The notes below the pieces were generated by a model. That model saw only the letters and a program-made list of their open reading frames with translations, ran no database searches and was not told the origin of the DNA. DNA of 6,544 nt. It comes from Candidatus Bathyarchaeota archaeon. Lineage in GTDB: Archaea; Thermoproteota; Bathyarchaeia; Bathyarchaeales; Bathyarchaeaceae. The stretch spans positions 1 through 6,544 of the forward strand of contig QMYO01000093.1 in NCBI GenBank assembly GCA_003662715.1. The letters run 5' to 3'. This document shows positions 1 to 5,883 of the stretch, in pieces; the first letter of the stretch is position 1; each line of letters opens with the position of its first letter. The position numbers and the translations under genes are program-made.

Positions 1-1201
1 CTACGCTGAAATCGTTGGAGAGAAGGAGATAAATGAAATACAAGCGTTAGCCGAGAAACTTGTCGATAAATCAGTGGTTCATGTGAACTCTACGTCCTTT
101 GGTGGAGGAGTATCGGAGATTTTGCATAGACTTGTTCCCCTAATGAAGGACGTAGGCATGAATGCGGAGTGGAAAGTAATCAAAGGCAGCACGGATTTCT
201 TTAACGTTACAAAAACTTTTCACAACGCTCTTCAAGGAAAAGAAATATCCTTAACTGAAGAAATGAAGAAACTTTATCTCCAACACAACGAATTAAACGC
301 CAAATTGCTTAGCCTCGACTATGATTATGTTGTAATCCATGACCCACAACCACTAGCCATAATCAACTATAGTAAAGAAAGAAAAGGAAAATGGATTTGG
401 CGTTGCCACATTGACATGTCCAAGCCAAATGAAGAACTTTTGAGTTTTCTGACCCCTTTCCTGGTTAAGTATGATGCTTTTATCTTCAGCTTAAAGAGCT
501 ATGTGAAGAAGCCTATAGAAGACATGAACGTATCCATCATTACTCCTTCCATAGACCCCTTAAGCGATAAAAACAAGCCTTTATCAAACAGCCAAATTTT
601 GGCAACCTTAGAAAGATATGATATAGACTCAGACAGACCAATTTTAACTCAAGTTGCAAGATTTGACCCATGGAAAGACCCGTTAGGAGTCATCGATGCT
701 TATAGAAAGGTGAAAAAGAAGATTCCAGAAGTCCAGCTCCTACTGATAACAAGCATGGCTCCTGATGACCCTGAAGGATGGGTTTACTACGAGAAGACGG
801 CTCGACATGCAGGGGAAGACTACGACATTCACCTCCTAACCGACCTTATAGGAGTTGGAAACTTGGAAGTTAATGCCTTCCAAAGAGCCACAGATGTGGC
901 ATTACTAAAATCCATCCGCGAAGGCTTTGGAATGACCGTCACAGAAGCCTTATGGAAAAAAGTTCCCGTAGTCGGCGGCAACGTAGGTGGAATTCCCCTT
1001 CAAGTCATCGACGGCGTCACAGGATTCCTTGTGAACACCGTGGAGGAAGCCGCTGAAAAAACACTTTACTTGCTTAGGAATTCGGAAAAAGCTAAAGAGA
1101 TGGGGAAAAGAGGAAGAGACCATGTCTTAAGAAACTTTTTGATAACAAAGCACCTTAAAGACTATCTCAAGCTCTTCATTCAGCTTTCGCGTGAAAACTG
1201 A
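1..1201 (+). CDS. treT: TreT-like trehalose synthase (GT4 glycosyltransferase), 5' end outside window
   Basis: Probable trehalose glycosyltransferring synthase: it joins an NDP-glucose to free glucose to give trehalose, in the cytoplasm. The frame is open from base 2, giving 399 visible residues. The GTG at 74 is an internal Val codon: the residues before it (YAEIVGEKEINEI..., then DKSVVHVN) continue family-like sequence, so the true start lies upstream. TreT proteins are about 410-415 residues, so perhaps 15-20 are missing. Visible marks are the N-terminal glycine-rich loop HVNSTSFGGG (80-109), WRCHIDMS (398-421), PSIDPLSDKN, ARFDPWKDP (656-682) in the C-terminal Rossmann domain, and the GT4 E-x7-E motif, with Glu codons at 920 and 944, followed by NVGGIPLQV. 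The C-terminus is complete (TGA at 1199). The alternative is a closely related trehalose phosphorylase; sequence alone does not separate the two. Family call is strong, substrate call is inference. Confidence 0.85.
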   Translation, partial: YAEIVGEKEINEIQALAEKLVDKSVVHVNSTSFGGGVSEILHRLVPLMKDVGMNAEWKVIKGSTDFFNVTKTFHNALQGKEISLTEEMKKLYLQHNELNAKLLSLDYDYVVIHDPQPLAIINYSKERKGKWIWRCHIDMSKPNEELLSFLTPFLVKYDAFIFSLKSYVKKPIEDMNVSIITPSIDPLSDKNKPLSNSQILATLERYDIDSDRPILTQVARFDPWKDPLGVIDAYRKVKKKIPEVQLLLITSMAPDDPEGWVYYEKTARHAGEDYDIHLLTDLIGVGNLEVNAFQRATDVALLKSIREGFGMTVTEALWKKVPVVGGNVGGIPLQVIDGVTGFLVNTVEEAAEKTLYLLRNSEKAKEMGKRGRDHVLRNFLITKHLKDYLKLFIQLSREN

Positions 1202-1226
1202 GGTCGCTACAATAGCGATTTAATTT
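1200..1226 (+). terminator. Hairpin plus T-rich tail directly after the treT-like gene
   Basis: A perfect 6-bp stem TCGCTA / TAGCGA (1204-1209 with 1213-1218, loop CAA) can be lengthened by two G-U pairs and one A-U pair, and is followed by TTTAATTT. It overlaps the stop codon. The shape suits a transcription terminator or a 3'-end stabilising hairpin. Archaea terminate mainly at U-rich tracts, so the stem may be secondary. Confidence 0.45.
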
Positions 1227-1253
1227 GTGGATGATGATTATTAGGTAAAAATA

Positions 1254-1298
1254 AGGATGGAAACACTTTGAGGCTCCATCCATCCTAACCAAATTTTT
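1254..1298 (+). terminator. Inverted repeat followed by a T5 run (possible second terminator)
   Basis: AGGATGGA (1254-1261) pairs perfectly with TCCATCCT (1279-1286) across a 17-nt loop. A second TCCATCC copy (1275-1281) offers an alternative, tighter stem. A T5 run follows at 1294-1298. This could be a backup terminator for the upstream gene or an operator just upstream of the next gene's promoter. The T-run is shared with the candidate TATA region, so the two readings cannot be separated by sequence alone. Confidence 0.35.
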
Positions 1299-1306
1299 AT
1301 TATACA
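1291..1306 (+). promoter_or_regulatory. Candidate archaeal promoter for the YbhB/YbcL-like gene
   Basis: The A/T-rich stretch AAATTTTTATTATACA lies about 35-50 nt before the ATG at 1340. Placing the TATA element near 1294-1304 predicts a transcription start around 1320-1328 and a very short leader that still holds the GAGGTG ribosome site (1329-1334). No experimental support; AT-rich spacers often give such matches. Confidence 0.4.
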
Positions 1307-1339
1307 TATTAATCTCTATTCAGTTTTAGAGGTGTTTGC

Positions 1340-1777
1340 ATGAGATTAGAGAGTAAAGATTTTCAAGATGGCAGCACAATCCCTTCCGAATTTACTTGCG
1401 ATGGAAGAGACATTTCTCCACAGCTTTCATGGGAAGACGTGCCTGAAGGAACAAAAAGTTTCGCTCTAAGCGTCACCGATCCAGACGCGCCTGGAGGAGA
1501 ATTTATTCATTGGTTGGTATATGATATTCCTCAAGATGTAAGAAACATTGACCGCGCAAGCGTGCCTGAAGGAGCGGAGCAGGTTGAAAATGACTTTGGC
1601 AAAAAAGAGTATGGAGGACCATGTCCACCTTCAGGAACACATAGATACATTTTCACTCTTTTCGCCCTTGACACTGAACACTTGAAAGATGTAAATCGAA
1701 ACAACTTCTTCGATAAGGTTGAGAAACATAGCCTTGCCAAAGCAGAGTTGAAAGGGCTATACCAGAGAAAGAGATAA
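1340..1777 (+). CDS. YbhB/YbcL family protein (PEBP, Raf kinase inhibitor-like)
   Basis: Small soluble protein of the phosphatidylethanolamine-binding fold, 145 residues, close to the usual 150-160 of prokaryotic members. Both signature regions are present: SVTDPDAPGGEFIHW (residues 44-58) and GPCPPSGTHRY (93-103), which together form the anion/ligand pocket. The early FTCDGRDISPQLSW block (18-31) and the AELKGLYQR ending are also typical. There is no signal peptide or membrane segment, so it should be cytoplasmic. The ATG at 1340 is supported by GAGGTG at 1329-1334, five bases upstream. The gene appears monocistronic: it lies between terminator-like signals and faces a convergent regulator gene. 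The biological role of prokaryotic PEBP proteins is poorly defined (E. coli YbhB/YbcL and kinase or protease inhibition have been discussed), so no substrate is proposed. Family assignment is firm. Confidence 0.93.
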   Translation: MRLESKDFQDGSTIPSEFTCDGRDISPQLSWEDVPEGTKSFALSVTDPDAPGGEFIHWLVYDIPQDVRNIDRASVPEGAEQVENDFGKKEYGGPCPPSGTHRYIFTLFALDTEHLKDVNRNNFFDKVEKHSLAKAELKGLYQRKR

Positions 1778-1827
1778 TTTGAAATTTGGAGCTTTCTTGA
1801 CTAATTCATGGAAAACGCTTACTTCGC

Positions 1828-1853
1828 TTCTTTTTTGGTTTTTCTAATCCAAA
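1828..1853 (+). terminator. T-rich termination tract after the YbhB/YbcL-like gene
   Basis: About 50 nt past the stop codon are two T runs, T6 at 1831-1836 and T5 at 1839-1843, separated by GG. This fits the U-rich tracts at which archaeal transcripts end. A weak stem TTTGG/CCAAA (1834-1838 with 1849-1853) overlaps but is probably not needed. Confidence 0.5.
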
Positions 1854-1902
1854 CTAGAAAGAGAGCATGAATACAAATTCGCTAATCATTTTGCCAAGAT
1901 GA

Positions 1903-1927
1903 CTGAAAAGCAAAAACATGGATGTTT
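1903..1927 (-). terminator. Palindrome plus T-runs after the Lrp-type gene
   Basis: Read on the minus strand, AAACAT-CC-ATGTTT (1927-1914) runs straight into further T residues, then GC and TTTT. It lies about 18 nt after the Lrp-type stop codon. The two-base centre is too tight for a full hairpin, so a 5-bp stem with a 4-nt loop is more realistic. Together with the plus-strand T tract it would insulate the two convergent genes. Confidence 0.45.
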
Positions 1928-1944
1928 ACAGAGCATGATATGAA

Positions 1945-2379
1945 TTATTCTTTCCACGTTTTTAGGATTGTTAAGTATTCACTCGTTGTGATGTTAGAGT
2001 TTTCTTGAATCATGGCTATTGTGTTCCTTAATTCTTCTAGATTCGTAGCCCCAATTTTTATGACAATGTCGTTTGATCCGTGGACTTCCTGAACCATGTT
2101 AACTCTTTCCATCGCGACAAGTTGTTTCGATATTTCATCTATCTTTCCATGCTTTACTTTAATCAGCATATAACAGAAAACTTGACTTTCATATACACCT
2201 TTGTCAACCACCACCGTGTACTTTTTTATGGCGCCTGCTTTGATCATTTTTTTTACTCGAAAATGAACTGTGGCGTCGGAGATTCCTAGCTCTTTACCGA
2301 TTTCAGTAAAGGGAGTTCGGGCATCCTTCTGTAAAGCTTCAATTATCTTTCGGTCAATTTCATCCAATTTTTGACTCAT
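1945..2379 (-). CDS. Lrp/AsnC family transcriptional regulator
   Basis: DNA-binding regulator of the feast/famine type, 144 residues, the usual length. Residues 5-55 are an AsnC-type winged helix-turn-helix: LDEIDRKIIEALQKDAR opens it and LGISDATVHFRVKKM (31-45) is the recognition helix region. Residues about 66-140 are the RAM effector and oligomerisation domain, with the GSNDIVIKI strand (101-109) where family members bind small effectors, often amino acids, between subunits. The start codon is CAT at 2377-2379 on the plus strand; a modest GTGAG ribosome site sits five bases upstream. The gene is divergent from the thermosome operon with a 142-bp spacer that holds two palindromes, one over its own predicted TATA box, so autoregulation is likely. 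Effector and targets cannot be read from sequence. Family call is strong; control of the chaperonin genes is inference. Confidence 0.93.
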   Translation of the reverse strand: MSQKLDEIDRKIIEALQKDARTPFTEIGKELGISDATVHFRVKKMIKAGAIKKYTVVVDKGVYESQVFCYMLIKVKHGKIDEISKQLVAMERVNMVQEVHGSNDIVIKIGATNLEELRNTIAMIQENSNITTSEYLTILKTWKE

Positions 2380-2423
2380 TATTTCTCACTGCTGTATCTT
2401 CACTTGGTTATGTATGGTATGGT

Positions 2424-2445
2424 TTAACATGCTTATATATGTTAA
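2424..2445 (-). promoter_or_regulatory. Palindromic operator over the predicted Lrp-type gene promoter
   Basis: TTAACAT-N8-ATGTTAA is a perfect 7+7 dyad (2424-2430 and 2439-2445). On the minus strand the spacer and right arm contain ATATATAA (2440-2433), a good TATA box about 55 nt before the regulator's ATG, predicting a start near 2410 and a 30-nt leader. A repressor bound here would block TBP/TFB, the classic mode for archaeal Lrp autoregulation. A plus-strand TTATATAT also exists here, but would give the thermosome gene a leader of roughly 60 nt. Confidence 0.55.
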
Positions 2446-2460
2446 GAATTTCGATAAATT

Positions 2461-2482
2461 TTTAAGAAACTCTTAAATATTT
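2461..2482 (+). promoter_or_regulatory. Thermosome operon promoter with a palindrome over BRE/TATA
   Basis: A purine-rich BRE-like stretch (AAGAAAC, 2464-2470) precedes a TATA-like CTTAAATATT (2472-2481). A start about 26 nt downstream, near 2503, leaves a short leader carrying GGAGGTG (2510-2516), five bases before the ATG. A perfect dyad TTTAAGA-AAC-TCTTAAA (2461-2477) covers exactly this promoter core, so it may be an operator for the Lrp-type protein or a heat-shock regulator. AT-rich DNA makes short dyads more common, hence moderate confidence. Confidence 0.5.
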
Positions 2483-2521
2483 GCGTAAAATAGAACCAAA
2501 AAAACTAATGGAGGTGTTAGA

Positions 2522-4177
2522 ATGTCTACAACTCCTCAACTTGCTGGAACACCCGTTCTCATATTGAAAGAAGGGTCTAGCAGAGAACGCGGAAAAGAAG
2601 CTCAACACGCCAACATTATGGCAGCAAGGATTGTAGCAGAAGCAGTGAAAAGCGCTCTCGGACCGAAAGGCATGGACAAGATGCTGGTGGACAGTTTCGG
2701 CGACGTAACCATAACCAGCGACGGACGTACAATTTTAGACGAGATGGACATTCAACATCCCGCAGCAAAAATGATGTTGGAAGTTGCAAAGACTCAAGAC
2801 GAGGAAGTAGGTGACGGAACCACCACAGCAGTCGTTATCGCTGGGGAATTATTGGGGAAATCTGAAGATCTCATTGAAAAGAATGTTCATCCAACCCTTA
2901 TCATTGACGGATACAGAAAGGCTTCGGAAAAGGCTCTTGAAACGTTGGAAAAAATCGCTATCTCAGTGAAGCCTAATGACAAGAATTTTCTGAGAAAGGT
3001 AGCTATGACATCAATGGCTAGTAAGCTGGTGGCAGAAAACCGAGAACATCTAGCTGACATTGCTGCCTCAGCTATTCTACATGTCGCTAGAAAAGTTGCT
3101 GGTCAATATAAAGTTGATTTAGACGATATCATGGTTGAGAAGAAGCCAGGCGAATCTTTGACTGCCACTAAACTCATTGAAGGTCTTGTCCTTGATAAAG
3201 AAGTAGTTCATCCTGGAATGCCGAAGCGCATAGAAGCTGCCAAGATTGCTCTCCTTGACTGTGCATTAGAAGTAGAAAAGACGGAGTTTGACGCAAAACT
3301 CAATATCGAAAGCCCAGAGCAAATGGACGCCTTTCTAAAACAAGAGGAAAACATACTTAAAGATATGGTGGAAAAAATAGCAAAGACTGGCGCCAACGTC
3401 GTCATCTGCCAGAAAGGCATAGACGATCTGGCTCAACATTTCCTCGCTCGAAAAGGAATCCTCGCTGTGCGTAGAGCAAAGAAGTCCGATATGGAAAAGC
3501 TCGCCAAAGCCACTGGCGGAAAGATCGTCACTAACCTAGATGACATAACCGCAAAGGATCTGGGCTATGCCAAACTCGTGGAGGAGCGGAAAATAGGCGA
3601 CGACAAAATGACTTTCATCGAGGGATGCAAGAATCCTCGTGCTGTCGCCATTCTCATACGCGGTGGAACTGAACGCATCGTTGATGAAGCAGAACGATCA
3701 CTGCACGATGCTTTATGCGTTGTTCGCGATGTTATAGAAGAACCAAAAATTGTAGCTGGTGGCGGTGCACCAGAACTAGAGATTGCCCGAGCGATTAGAG
3801 AGTATGCAGAAAGCCTTCCGGGAAAAGAACAACTTGCAGTGCAATGCTATGCTGATGCTCTAGAAATCGTACCTACAACTCTTGGAGAAAATGCTGGTTT
3901 AGATCCAATCGACATCTTATCCGATCTTCGAGCTCGTCACGAAAAGGGTGAAATATGGGCTGGAGTAGGCGTTCAAGAAGGCAAGGTGGAGAACATGAAA
4001 AAACTCGAAGTTTTTGAGCCCCTAGCAGTCAAGAAGCAGATAATTAAATCGGCAACTGAAGCGGCTTCCATGTTATTGAAGATCGATGATGTAATAGCGG
4101 CGGGAAAGATGAAGACTCCGTCAACACCGTCGAAAGGTCCTGGAGGAGAAGGCGGTGGAATGCCTCCAGAATATTGA
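2522..4177 (+). CDS. ths: Thermosome subunit 1 (group II chaperonin), GGM-type tail
   Basis: ATP-driven protein-folding chaperonin subunit, 551 residues, full length for the family; it would assemble into a cytoplasmic double ring. Equatorial nucleotide-site motifs are LGPKGMDK (46-53), TSDGRTI (65-71) and GDGTTT (97-102), with the C-terminal equatorial part carrying SLHDAL (catalytic Asp396) and [10 protein letters not shown] (411-420). The intermediate-domain Lys168 is present. The apical domain spans roughly 215-370. The motif at 65-71 is unusual: most family members read NDGA, while here Ser66 and Arg69 replace Asn and Ala. The Asp67 equivalent to GroEL Asp52 is kept. The tail ends [11 protein letters not shown], the glycine/methionine-rich type found inside the ring cavity of many chaperonins. 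The ATG is fixed by GGAGGTG at 2510-2516. It is the first gene of a likely operon with the second subunit and TIP49. Alpha/beta naming cannot be assigned, so a generic symbol is used. Confidence 0.97.
   Translation: MSTTPQLAGTPVLILKEGSSRERGKEAQHANIMAARIVAEAVKSALGPKGMDKMLVDSFGDVTITSDGRTILDEMDIQHPAAKMMLEVAKTQDEEVGDGTTTAVVIAGELLGKSEDLIEKNVHPTLIIDGYRKASEKALETLEKIAISVKPNDKNFLRKVAMTSMASKLVAENREHLADIAASAILHVARKVAGQYKVDLDDIMVEKKPGESLTATKLIEGLVLDKEVVHPGMPKRIEAAKIALLDCALEVEKTEFDAKLNIESPEQMDAFLKQEENILKDMVEKIAKTGANVVICQKGIDDLAQHFLARKGILAVRRAKKSDMEKLAKATGGKIVTNLDDITAKDLGYAKLVEERKIGDDKMTFIEGCKNPRAVAILIRGGTERIVDEAERSLHDALCVVRDVIEEPKIVAGGGAPELEIARAIREYAESLPGKEQLAVQCYADALEIVPTTLGENAGLDPIDILSDLRARHEKGEIWAGVGVQEGKVENMKKLEVFEPLAVKKQIIKSATEAASMLLKIDDVIAAGKMKTPSTPSKGPGGEGGGMPPEY
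4140..4169 (+). other. Possible hairpin at the end of thermosome subunit 1
   Basis: CTGGAGG and CCTCCAG form a perfect 7-bp stem with a 16-nt G-rich loop inside the last codons. No T-run follows, so it is not a convincing terminator. It might act as a processing or attenuation point between the two subunit genes, or simply reflect glycine and proline codons. Confidence 0.2.
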
Positions 4178-4203
4178 GAATAAAAAGTAACTAATGAATG
4201 GTT

Positions 4204-4210
4204 GAGGTGG
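4204..4210 (+). promoter_or_regulatory. Ribosome binding site that fixes the start of thermosome subunit 2
   Basis: GAGGTGG lies seven bases before the ATG at 4217. An in-frame TTG at 4202 would give five extra residues, but then this site would sit inside the coding region and the TTG would have no ribosome site. The same GAGGTG core precedes the genes at 1340 and 2522, so ATG 4217 is preferred. Confidence 0.75.
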
Positions 4211-4216
4211 ATTAGT

Positions 4217-5869
4217 ATGGCATATTTGGCTACACAAGCTGGACAGCCTGTGCTTATTCTTAAGGAAGGGACTTCACGTAGACGAGGCATAGACGCTCGA
4301 AGAAATAACATCATGGCTGCTCGAATCATCGCTGAAGTCATAAAAACTACTCTAGGTCCCAGAGGCATGGATAAAATGCTCATTGACAGCCTCGGCGACA
4401 TCACCATAACCAACGACGGCGCCGCCATTCTCGATGAAATCGATGTGGAACACCCCTCCGCCAAAATGATGGTGGAAGTAGCTAAGACTCAGGATGATAT
4501 GGTTGGCGACGGCACCACCACTGCAGTAGTGTTAGCTGGGGAGTTGCTACGAAAGGCAGAGGAGCTGCTTGAGCAAGGTATTCATCCTACAGTAGTTGTC
4601 AGCGGCTACCGAAAGGCTCTTGAAAAAGCAAAAGAAATCCTTGAAAAAATTGGGATTGATGTGGACCTTAATGATCGCGAAATCTTGAAGCGGGTTGCCT
4701 TAACTTCCATGGGAAGCAAAGCTGTGGGCGCAGCTAAGGAGCACTTGGCTGAAATAGCCATTGACGCCGTGAAACAGATAACTGAAAAGAGAGGAGATAG
4801 AAACGTAGTTGATATCGACAATATCCAGATCATCAAAAAGGAGGGAAAGAGCCTCTTTGACAGTGAACTCGTTAAAGGCATTATCATCGACAAAGAAGTG
4901 GTTCACGCTGGCATGCCTAAACGTATCGAAAACGCCAAAATTGCCTTGATAAACGCACCCCTTGAAGTAGAAAAAACAGAGTTCGACGCAGAGATTAGAA
5001 TACGGAATCCCACTCAAATGAAGGCCTTTCTAGACCAAGAGAACCAAATGCTCAAGGAGATGGTTGAGAAAATCAAGAAGACAAAAGCCAATGTCGTCAT
5101 CTGCCAAAAAGGAATCGACGACTTAGTCCAGCACTTCCTAGCCAAGGAAGGCATCTTAGCTGTACGAAGAGCTAAGCAGTCAGACATGGAGAAACTAGCG
5201 AGAGCAACCGGAGGCAGAGTGGTCAACAACCTTGACGACCTTAGTCCTCAAGACTTAGGAGAAGCTGGACTAGTAGAGGAACGGAAGATCGGAGAGGACA
5301 AAATGGTCTTCGTGGAGAAATGTAAGGATCCACGCTCTGTTACGGTGTTAATCCGAGCTGGTCTAGAGAGAATGGTGGATGAGGCAGAGAGAGCCATGAA
5401 TGATGCTCTATCCGTCGTTGCAGATGTTACCGAACATAACAAAATCGTGGCTGGAGGAGGCGCCGTTGAAGCAGCGATAGCTAAAGAGCTTCGCGACTAC
5501 GCTACTAAGATAGGTGGGCGAGAGCAACTTGCCATAGAGGCTTTCGCCGACTCAATGGAAATCGTTCCTAAAGCCTTAGCTGAGAACGCTGGCCTTGAAC
5601 CAATTGACATACTCGTAGCTTTAAGATCAGCCCAAGAGAAACCTAAAGGATACCTTATGGGCGTCAACGTCTTCTCAGGCGAAGTTACTGACATGCACAA
5701 AAACGGTGTAATTGAACCCGTTAGCGTAAAGGGGCAGGCGATAAAGTCTGCAACCGAAGCCGCATCCATGATCCTAAGAATCGATGACGTAATCGCAGCA
5801 ACAAAGCCTAAAGAAGAAGAAAAAACAGAGGGCGCAAAAGAAACAGAAGAAAGCGAGCCAGAATTCTAA
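4217..5869 (+). CDS. ths: Thermosome subunit 2 (group II chaperonin), acidic tail
   Basis: Second chaperonin subunit, 550 residues from the ATG at 4217. It aligns with subunit 1 without gaps for about 476 residues (298 of the first 470 identical by hand count, 63%). Nucleotide-site motifs are canonical: LGPRGMDK (46-53), TNDGAAI (65-71), GDGTTT (97-102), NDAL with catalytic Asp396, and [10 protein letters not shown] (411-420); Lys168 is kept. Apical-domain blocks such as [12 protein letters not shown] and [11 protein letters not shown] match subunit 1 closely. The tail differs: after the equatorial IDDVIAATK it is a charged stretch rich in Glu and Lys ending EESEPEF, with no glycine/methionine repeat. 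The gene follows subunit 1 after 39 nt with its own ribosome site and no clear promoter, so it is probably co-transcribed. The two products most likely build a mixed ring, as in other archaea with paralogous subunits; a homo-oligomer is possible. Confidence 0.97.
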   Translation: MAYLATQAGQPVLILKEGTSRRRGIDARRNNIMAARIIAEVIKTTLGPRGMDKMLIDSLGDITITNDGAAILDEIDVEHPSAKMMVEVAKTQDDMVGDGTTTAVVLAGELLRKAEELLEQGIHPTVVVSGYRKALEKAKEILEKIGIDVDLNDREILKRVALTSMGSKAVGAAKEHLAEIAIDAVKQITEKRGDRNVVDIDNIQIIKKEGKSLFDSELVKGIIIDKEVVHAGMPKRIENAKIALINAPLEVEKTEFDAEIRIRNPTQMKAFLDQENQMLKEMVEKIKKTKANVVICQKGIDDLVQHFLAKEGILAVRRAKQSDMEKLARATGGRVVNNLDDLSPQDLGEAGLVEERKIGEDKMVFVEKCKDPRSVTVLIRAGLERMVDEAERAMNDALSVVADVTEHNKIVAGGGAVEAAIAKELRDYATKIGGREQLAIEAFADSMEIVPKALAENAGLEPIDILVALRSAQEKPKGYLMGVNVFSGEVTDMHKNGVIEPVSVKGQAIKSATEAASMILRIDDVIAATKPKEEEKTEGAKETEESEPEF

Positions 5870-5883
5870 CAGAGGAAATACTT

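Noticed and set aside
1531..1740. Minus-strand open frame inside the YbhB/YbcL-like gene
   Set aside because: It is the shadow of a gene with both PEBP signature motifs and has no ribosome site or motif.
1862..1938. Direct repeat AGAGCATGA at 1862-1870 and 1930-1938
   Set aside because: Two copies of a 9-mer in an AT-rich spacer with no further shared sequence, no target-site duplication pattern and no mobile gene; chance is sufficient.
2080..2289. Plus-strand 69-codon frame opposite the Lrp-type gene
   Set aside because: It is fully inside a convincing helix-turn-helix/RAM gene on the other strand and has no recognisable content.
4202..4216. TTG at 4202 as the start of thermosome subunit 2
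   Set aside because: It would place the GAGGTGG ribosome site inside the coding region and has no ribosome site of its own. ATG 4217 gives a protein that aligns with subunit 1 from residue 1.
4178..4216. Separate promoter for thermosome subunit 2 in the 39-nt gap
   Set aside because: The gap has A-rich sequence but no convincing TATA element at a workable distance from the ATG; co-transcription with subunit 1 is simpler.
3973..4464. Minus-strand open frame of 163 codons across the junction of the two thermosome genes
   Set aside because: It lies opposite two clearly real chaperonin genes, its translation has a low-complexity Ser/Met/Ala-rich composition typical of antisense frames, and it has no recognisable motif.
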